Part shown: piece by piece, positions 57,350-64,000 of the stretch | How positions within the stretch are numbered: the first letter of the stretch is position 1 | How the letters are laid out: every line of letters starts with the position of its first letter | Assembly (NCBI GenBank): GCA_900491605.1 | Contig: UESW01004828.1 | Location: 341,904-405,903 of the forward strand | Direction: 5' to 3' | Length of the DNA: 64,000 nucleotides | Origin: Calamus simplicifolius | Lineage: Eukaryota; Streptophyta; Magnoliopsida; Arecales; Arecaceae | Notes under the pieces: generated by a model | Seen by the model: the letters and a program-made list of their open reading frames with translations, nothing else | The model's database searches: none | What the model was told of the DNA's origin: nothing | Program-made: the position numbers and the translations under genes

Positions 57350-59200
57350 TTGGGATGGGCTTGAAGTAAGTTACCAGGAATGACCTTGGATTGCAATTGG
57401 GCTCCAATATCAAACTAATAATGGGCCTACCCATGACTAGCTCACTGGTAGCAAGTCCTCTTAGGCTGTAACTGGCCGGGTTTGATTGAGCTTGCGTCTC
57501 TGATCAAGCTTTGAAATAACTTCTTGAACTAAAAATCAAGCTTAATTTATTTATTATTAGTTCATACATAATTCGGGAGCTTAATTAATAATTCTAAATC
57601 AATCTATAACCAACTTGAGAATAAATCAAACTTCTTTCAATCTTAAACGAAAGCTTGATTCCTGGTTTCAAGTTTTGGTTCAAAGTTTCATTCAGGTTTA
57701 AACGGGCATCTGATTTATTTGGAGATAAAATTGCACCATTTAAATCTTTACTGGATGATCCACTTTGTATATAAATATATATAATTTAAATATTTTTGAG
57801 ATTTATCAAGCTGAGTTTAATTGAACTTCAAATCCAAGTTTAGCTTAGCTTGTTTAGCTTCAAATCCAAGTTTCATTTGAGCTTTTCTCAAGCCTAGCTG
57901 AAATAAACGTTTAAAGTAAAAAATGTTATCCCTGTTCAACATAGTCTCAACTTGAACTCAACCAAAGATCTAAAGCAATAATTCAGGCTTGTTTTTCCCA
58001 CCCTTTTTCTTTCAAGAAAAAGACCAATTCAAGCCTGCTAAGGTTTCGTCTATAGCAGCAAATTTATAAATATATGACGATGTTAGTTGATGTTCATGAG
58101 ATCATAGGGCCCTTTTTAGGTTTTTTTTTTCGAATAATGCTTTTTAGAAACATATTACCAAAATAATGCAATATATATATATATATGCCCATATAATCTA
58201 ATGAATGATTTAGAAATTATTACTTAGCTTGATAATTTATAACTGCACTAAGGCCCTTTACATGCCCAAAAATTGGGTAAGCCATGAGAATGGGGTCCCC
58301 TATTTAATGCGTATGACTTAGTGGTTATTTTGAAATCATCACTTCGATAAATGATTTTAAGGAAATCATCACTTAGATAGATGATTTCAAGTGATGCCTT
58401 AAGAAAAAAAAGGGGAAGTCAAGCCAAAAACATCACTTGATTGATGATTTAACTGAAATATCCAGGTCAACCCTATTATTGATACTATGGGGCATCAAAG
58501 TTGTTTTTTGAGCATTATTTTGTATATACCAACATAATGGTGGTTTGGAAATAACTGCTCATGCTGATTTAAGTAAAAGTGATATGCATGCTGAAATTAG
58601 ATCAAATTCAGATATTGTGGAAAATACCTGGTCTAATAAAGTATCAAAGGAATAGGGGAAGTATAATACTAAACTTGATCAAGAAAATATTCTGGTGAGT
58701 TCATCTATATCAAAAATTACAGAAATTGATGTTGCTTAAAAGAATAATATCAATGCATCTATAAAAAAGTAAAGCAATGCCCACAGCCATCAATGACAAT
58801 GGTGGTTTGATAAAGACTTTGAATGATGAATCACCAATTAATAATTCCGTCTCCTCCAAAGTACATATAATCCAACAGGTAGTAGAAAACCCTAGATTAA
58901 GCCAAAATAAGGTTATGGTAAGGTCATATAAACAAACAGGTAGTAGAAAACCCTAGATTAAGCCAAAATAAGTTCTTTGGCAAGGTGATTGATAAGAGCT
59001 TAGATCACCTTGATCATAATATTATGTAATTTCAAGACTGTGCCCAACACTATATTGCAGCTTGCTGAAATTGTGGTGCAGGCACAACTTCCATGTGCGA
59101 ATACACGTAATCGATAACCATACATTACTATTTGAGTGATTTTAACCACCATCCTAAATCATTAGCAGGCTACAATGATGAAAGACACATCATTTATAGA
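57350..59200. other. Intergenic DNA with small repeats
   Basis: No gene. A 9-bp inverted repeat GAAATCATC/GATGATTTC lies near 58362-58391, among several ATCATCACTT words. A perfect 38-bp direct duplication occurs at 58874-58911 and 58935-58972, 61 bp apart. A (TA)n run is near 58170. Confidence 0.45.
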
Positions 59201-59209
59201 ATGGATTGA

Positions 59210-59800
59210 TTTAAACATTAATCTAAATTTTTGAAATTTGGATCACAACGGGATTGCCAATTAGGGCATGTGGCTTGGGTATCGAGTTTAATCCAACACC
59301 TTAATTTGGGCATTTGGCTTATTTGACTACAGATTGGATCAAAATTTTCATAATTGGATCAAATCCAAAATTCAAGCACAATCAGTATGTCCAATTGACA
59401 CTACTTAGCTTAATTCAAGTTTTAGGTTCGATCAATGGACCGATTACCCATAATTGGATCAAATTCAATCTTTAAACTCGGCCAGTAAGTCTAATTACTA
59501 ATGATTGGATCAAATACAACATCTTAGCTCAATTATTTAACTTGATTATTGATCTTTCAATTAGCTAGATCAGATTAAGGCATCTAGCCTAATCTCCTTA
59601 ACTAGGTCTAATTATAGTCAATTCAATTTGAATGTGTTCAAGTCCAACTGATACTATAACATATGATCAAAAGAAAATAAAGAGACAGACATAACATCAA
59701 ATAGAGATAATTGAGTTGGTTTGTAGCGCTAAATTAAGGTTTTGGTTTGAAAAATCATAGGTTCAAATTTCATTCCCAACAAAATCATCTAAAAATCTAA
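59210..59800 (+). repeat. Diverged direct repeat, left copy, ending in a tRNA-Leu-like relic
   Basis: Aligns by eye with 60640-61310: GAGTTTAATCCAACA near the start, repeated ATTGGATCAAAT phrases, and TCATTCCCAACA at the end. It may be an old LTR or a segmental duplication. It includes the tRNA-like block 59709-59781. Confidence 0.55.
59709..59781 (+). other. tRNA-Leu-like relic (copy 1)
   Basis: TTGAGTTGGTTTGTAGCGCT matches the D-arm region and AGGTTCAAATTTC the T arm of plant tRNA-Leu; the acceptor-side end is TCCCAACA. More decayed than copy 2. Confidence 0.4.
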
Positions 59801-59989
59801 AAGTCAAAATATTTTAAAATTTAAAACTCAAAATCACTTAAAAATTAAATTCATATTTCAAAATTTAGATCCAAGTGTATCATCAAAACTTATGACAATT
59901 TGAGATGATTTTAGCCATCACTTAAAAACATCAACAAGCCACAATAATGAATGGTGCATTACTTAAGAATGAATTAACTAGGACTAAAA

Positions 59990-60640
59990 CCCAAAACTTT
60001 TCAAATTTGGCTTACAACAAAAAGAGTAAGGCACATGATAGGGACTTCAGATACATTATCTTTGAAGAAATTTTTAAATGGGTTGACTCAGGTAGCAACC
60101 CAAAAGTTTTCATATTAGGACTATGATAAAACAAGTAGATAAAGCTTTAATCTAGATCTTGAGTGCATCATCTTTGAATAAACTTTCAAATGGGATGAAG
60201 TGGGCAGTAATCCAAAACTTGTCATATCTGCTCTATAACAAAAAAAAAGCAAGTAGGGAATATGGTTGGATCTCCAAGTACATTGTCTATGAGAAAACTA
60301 TAAAATGGATTGAATTAGATAGTAACCCAAAAGTTTCTATATTTAAACTTGAACAAAATAAACATATAGAGCCTATGACCCAGACGAGGGCATCACCTTT
60401 AAAGAAATTACCAAATGAGTTGACTCATACATAAACCTAAAAGCTTCCATATTTGGACTATAACAAATCAGGTAAGTGCAGCTTATAGTCACACTCATTG
60501 CATTATTTTTGTAACAATATAAAATGGGTTGATACAACTCAACTCAACTCATCTAAGCCTTTTCCCAATAAAATGGGTTGATTTGGGCACTAATTCAAAA
60601 GTTTTCATATTTGGATCATGATAAAAGTATCAATTAAGGT
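59990..60640. repeat. Tandem array, ~112-bp period, about five copies
   Basis: The landmark CAT[TC]ATCTTTGAA-type phrase recurs near 60054, 60168, 60281, 60390 and 60501 (steps of 109-114 bp). Each is followed by AAATGGGTTGA-like and AACCCAAAAGTTTTCATAT-like blocks. An open frame at 60159-60434 is a by-product of this array. Confidence 0.75.
60534..60567 (-). mobile_element. L3: 34-bp RTE LINE tail insertion with a 15-bp duplication
   Basis: The inserted ACTCAACTCAACTCA and CTAAGCCTTTTCCCA match the 3' tail of the RTE relic at 1589-1625. It is flanked by a perfect ATAAAATGGGTTGAT (60519-60533 and 60568-60582). The (TTGAG)n tail abuts the left copy in the minus orientation, as expected for extreme 5' truncation by target-primed reverse transcription. 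Confidence 0.8.
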
Positions 60641-61310
60641 TTGCATCTGAGCATTGAGTTTAATCCAACATCCTAATTCATCCATTTGACTTATTCAACT
60701 ATACAATGGAGTCAAAATCAGCATACGAGTTCAACTAGCTAGTCAAATCTATAACACCCTTAGTATCAATTGGGGTCAATTGAGACCTAAATACATTATT
60801 TGGATCAATGAACTAATTTTGATTATCAACATTCAATCCTTTATACTAGATCAAAATCATTACAATTAGGTCAAATCAAAAATTCCAGTTCAATTAATAT
60901 GCCTAGTTGACATCAATTGGGTCATTCAAGTCTTGGGCTCGATAAGTAGACCCAATTACCAACAATTAGGATGAAGGTTCAGGCTTAGTCAGCAAGTCTG
61001 ATTACAATGATTGGAATAAGTGCAGCATTCCAAGCTCATTCATATGGTTCAATTTTGAATAACCTTCTAATATGGTTAGGTATCAAGCTCAATCCTCTTA
61101 AATCAAACCTAGTTGCCAAATTGTTGAATAAGTCAAATTCAATATGGATAGGTTCAAGCCACAGACCCAACTGAGGCACTTATATGCAATCAGAGGAAAA
61201 TAAAAAGACTTACTATGCATCAAATTTATATGGTTAAGTTGGTCTAAGGTGTTAGATTAAGGTTTTGGGCCCAAAACAATGTGGGTTCAAATTCCACTCC
61301 CAACAAATTA
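60640..61310 (+). repeat. Diverged direct repeat, right copy, ending in a tRNA-Leu-like relic
   Basis: Partner of 59210-59800, with about 80 bp of extra sequence. Ends CACTCCCAACA. Confidence 0.55.
61231..61305 (+). other. tRNA-Leu-like relic (copy 2)
   Basis: AAGTTGGTCTAAGGTGTTAG matches the D arm of tRNA-Leu (usual GAGTGGTCTAAGGCGCCAG). GTGGGTTCAAATTCCAC forms a 5-bp T stem with a 7-nt loop, and the end TCCCAACA matches the acceptor side. The anticodon region, GATTAAGG, is shifted relative to a TAA anticodon and the 5' acceptor does not pair, so it is not a working tRNA gene. Confidence 0.5.
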
Positions 61311-61909
61311 TTTTACCTCAGCCTACCTTCCTTATCTAAATATGCATTCAAAGTTTAAATTCCAAATTCAAATGATTAAGAAACTAGCTAACAACTCAAC
61401 CTACCTTCCTTAACTAAGCATGCATTCAAAATTTGAAATTCAAAATTTTAAAATTCAAATGGCGCCTTAATGATACCTCGGCCATTAAGGGAGTCCAAAT
61501 AAGATAAATCTCTCATTCACCTACCTTATCTAAACCTCTCCAATATGAATTTCACTTCAAAATTCGCCACTAATTTGGCCCTCCTTCCATTGATTTAATG
61601 AGATTGGGCCGAAATGAAGGCTATCAAATGCCTTATTGCTGCTCTAAGGGTCTGTATAAACCATTGGGGAGAACTCAAGGAAAAAAGAGAAAATAATGCC
61701 CTAAAGCCCTATCTTGATCTCTAGCAATCTCTCAGCCTAATCTGTCATTATCATCCACCTCTCCTGAGACCTTTCCACTGCCTTTACAATAAGTTCTGCC
61801 CCCCATCATCAACATCAAGTACCTCTAGTCCCTCATCCTTGAAGATGTAAAGTCTACCACGGCTGCCACCAATGGAGTTTGAGTTCTTCAAAGTGCTTGG
61901 AAGGGAATG
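61311..61909. other. Intergenic DNA, no feature seen
   Basis: AT-rich, then more mixed. The Gly-rich minus-strand frame at 61784-61978 arises from the poly-C run and is not a gene. Confidence 0.4.
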
Positions 61910-61933
61910 CCCCCCCCCCCCCCCCCCCCCCCC
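61910..61933. repeat. (C)24 homopolymer
   Basis: Twenty-four consecutive C, interrupted by TT after 61933. The length is likely uncertain in any assembly. Confidence 0.9.
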
Positions 61934-62127
61934 TTCCCTATTTTTATGGAGACCAACTCTTATGTCCAAAACCATCAAAAAAAGATTGAGGTGGCTAAAA
62001 GAGCCATCATCCTCACTGCCTAATGGTTAGTTCAACTCTCTTTTTCTCTAGATCTAAGTTGATTAAAGGAGTGGATTTTGGATATAGAATCTTGTTTTCA
62101 TTTTATAAAGGTTTTGATCCATTTATT

Positions 62128-62205
62128 TCAAAAAAAGAAAAAAAAAAAGAGAAGAAGAAAAAAAAAGGAAGGAAAAAAAAAGAGAAGAGAGGAAAAATTT
62201 TCAGT
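62128..62205. repeat. Purine-only tract (A/G)
   Basis: About 75 bases almost entirely A and G. The Lys-rich open frames across it are compositional. Confidence 0.85.
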
Positions 62206-62462
62206 GTATCAAAAGAGAGACTTATTATTGGCTCTTCTATGGACTCAAGTTCTAAAGCAACCTAACCAACCCCCAATGAGCCTATCAACTAGTAGTTGAG
62301 ACTGTAGAGCTAGCATCTACCATAGTCCCAAATAATCTATTGCTTTAAGGATTGAGACATCAAAGTCCAAGTATTTCGAAGCAGCCCAAGCCTAAATCTA
62401 GAAAGGGCCCAAGTTTAGGAGGAACCACGCTCAAGTCTAAGTTCAAAAGCAACCCCAGATCA

Positions 62463-62945
62463 TATCAAAGGAGAGTCTTACTTCCAAATTAGTTCAAAGT
62501 GGAGTACTACTCTCAGATCAACTCCAAGGAAAGCCCTGCTTTCAGAATCATGCTTGATACAGCTCAAGGGAAAGCCTTGCTCTCAAATCAATTCAAAGAA
62601 GAACCCTACTCTCAAATCAAGTCAAAGAGGAGCCCTACTCCTAGAATCGAGGCCAAGCTTGCTCAAAGGAAAGTTTTGCTCTCAATCCAACTCAAAGGAG
62701 AGCTTTATTCCCAAAATCACGCCCGAACTAGCTCAAAGGAGAGTTTTGCTCACAGATCGAATCAAAGAAGAACCTTGCTACCTAAATTGAGCTTGAGCCA
62801 CCTTAAAGAAGAGTCTTGCTCCAAGATCATTTCAAAGAGAAGCCTTACTCTCAGATCAATTCAAAAAGGAGTCCTGCTCTAAGATCAAGTCAAAGAGAAG
62901 TCCTATTCCTAGGTCAAGGATCAAAGGAGGATAGGGTTAGATTCA
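62463..62945. repeat. Minisatellite with mixed 29-bp and 41-bp units
   Basis: Units contain TCAAAGGAGAGCCTTGCTCT-like text. Short units of 29 bp and long units of 41 bp (an extra 12 bp containing a GAGC-CCA type stretch) are interspersed. The open frames (62499-62882 and 62554-62790) encode the repeat in two phases and are not supported as genes. Confidence 0.7.
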
Positions 62946-64000
62946 AGGTATAAAAATTGAGTTTATGAAAGATATTTCTTATCTTTAATAAAATGAAAAT
63001 AAGATATTTAAAGATTGAGAATTGCTATAGAATTGTCATTCCGAGTCGCAAATCTAATAGCCAATCTAGGCTTATCCGAATTAAATTTAAACATGGCCCA
63101 CAAATGAATAGGTTAGGTATGGGCTCAATGTTAGAATCATTGGGAGCTTTTCTATTGAGTTTGGTTAGTCTCAACCTAATTTAGTCTTGACTACTTATTA
63201 AGCTTATTTACACATATATAATATTAATTTTATTTCTACAATTTTTGATTTCTTAATATATGGAACTTGTTTCTATAGTATAATAACTTTCTTCTATTGC
63301 TTGTTTGCATTTAATTTTAGATTATGTATCTTTTCTTTAATTTTGAGTCAACTTTTATTATATAGTTAATTATCAAGTGTTTAATGTTTACAATATAATT
63401 TTTATATCATGCAATTGTATATTATGTTGATAACTTCATAAAATACATGGTATGAGCTTGATTAATTATTTAACATGCATTATTTAATACCAATAAGAAT
63501 TGAGATTTATTTCATACTATACCAAACTCAGCGCACATTGGGTAAGGTAATCCAACCCAAAGCCTGAAAACTCTACTAGATCCTTTATGAATCAAATATG
63601 GACCTAAGACAATGGACAAAGTGAGGAAAAATTTAACCCAGAACCTTGAGAAGGTTGGGTTGACTAATTTCATGTGGAAAATTTGAACCCAAAACCCTAA
63701 TTGAGTTGGGTTTATTGAAAATTCAAACCCAAAACATCCCTATGACATTGGAATTATTATTACACATAGGATCAATTAATCATAGATTTGCCAAATCAAC
63801 CAGTTAATCAAGGGATTGCCAAATCAACATTTACATAATATATTTTATTATTATATATATTTAAAACATACATATGCAGGCATGTTTACACAAAATATAA
63901 ACATTATGTAAGACTAAAGAATACATGTTACAAGAATATAATAAAATATAATTAATTAACCAATAAATATAATAAACAAATAAAAATATTTATAAAAATA
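62946..64000. other. Intergenic DNA, no feature seen
   Basis: AT-rich. The phrase AACCCAAAACCCTAATTGAG and variants recur at 63640-63740. No gene or terminal repeat is recognised to the window edge. Confidence 0.35.

Noticed and set aside
60159..60434. 91-residue open frame
   Set aside because: It lies in the 112-bp tandem array and neighbouring units are not open in the same phase.
61231..61305. Functional tRNA-Leu gene
   Set aside because: The 5' acceptor half does not pair with the 3' half and the anticodon loop is displaced.
61784..61978. Gly-rich 64-residue minus-strand frame
   Set aside because: Its Gly run is the translation of the (C)24 homopolymer.
62023..62299. Lys-rich open frames
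   Set aside because: They run across a purine-only tract; there is no domain and no splice or codon support.

Overview
The window is nuclear DNA of a flowering plant. The evidence is one spliced R2R3-MYB gene with a GT-AG intron, Ty1/copia and Ty3/gypsy retrotransposons primed by initiator tRNA-Met, LINE relics, a Mutator-type MITE and an AT-rich background. A monocot, perhaps a palm, is my guess from the general look of the repeats; nothing in the sequence proves it. Layout: 1-8.6 kb is intergenic DNA with a MITE-like element (1245-1486), an RTE LINE relic, a complete solo LTR (S1, 2570-3351, perfect target-site duplication) and an internally deleted Copia (C1, 6364-8556). 8.6-15.1 kb is the only clear host-gene territory: a two-exon MYB (11442-13611) of the lignin/secondary-wall type (MYB20/42/43/85-like). 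15.1-17.4 kb holds a GC-rich 59-bp minisatellite inside an LTR-like unit, then an L1 LINE relic. From 17.4 to 53.6 kb the DNA is almost entirely stacked retrotransposons: C2 (Copia, minus, 17386-27353, cut by solo LTR S2); C3 (Copia, plus, 27354-39282), whose 5' LTR was entered by C4 (Copia, minus, 28490-33609, young and nearly complete); G1 (Ty3/gypsy 3' part, from 39283), entered by solo LTR S3; C5 (Copia, plus, about 43925-50102), whose gag was entered by solo LTR S4; and C6 (50157-53562), an LTR pair around DNA with no recognisable protein. 53.6-64 kb has no gene I can support; it holds microsatellites, a 186-bp Mutator-type MITE, a diverged direct repeat ending in tRNA-Leu-like relics, tandem arrays and a 34-bp LINE tail with a 15-bp duplication. 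Insertion order can be read from the nesting: C2 is older than S2 and C3, C3 is older than C4, G1 is older than S3, and C5 is older than S4. C4 is the youngest large element: its LTRs differ by about six substitutions and its 5-bp duplication is perfect. I found no new enzyme system. The most unusual signal is that two different LTR families here (S1/C5 and C2/S2) each carry a tRNA-sized RNA polymerase III-like unit (A box, B box, T-run terminator) antisense to the retrotransposon. Other observations worth checking are that every reading-frame break in C4 is a one-base loss, mostly at short homopolymers, which suggests assembly error; a 74-nt GT...AG deletion in the C5 reverse transcriptase; and a 1.2-kb inverted pair of nearly identical solo LTRs (S3/S4).
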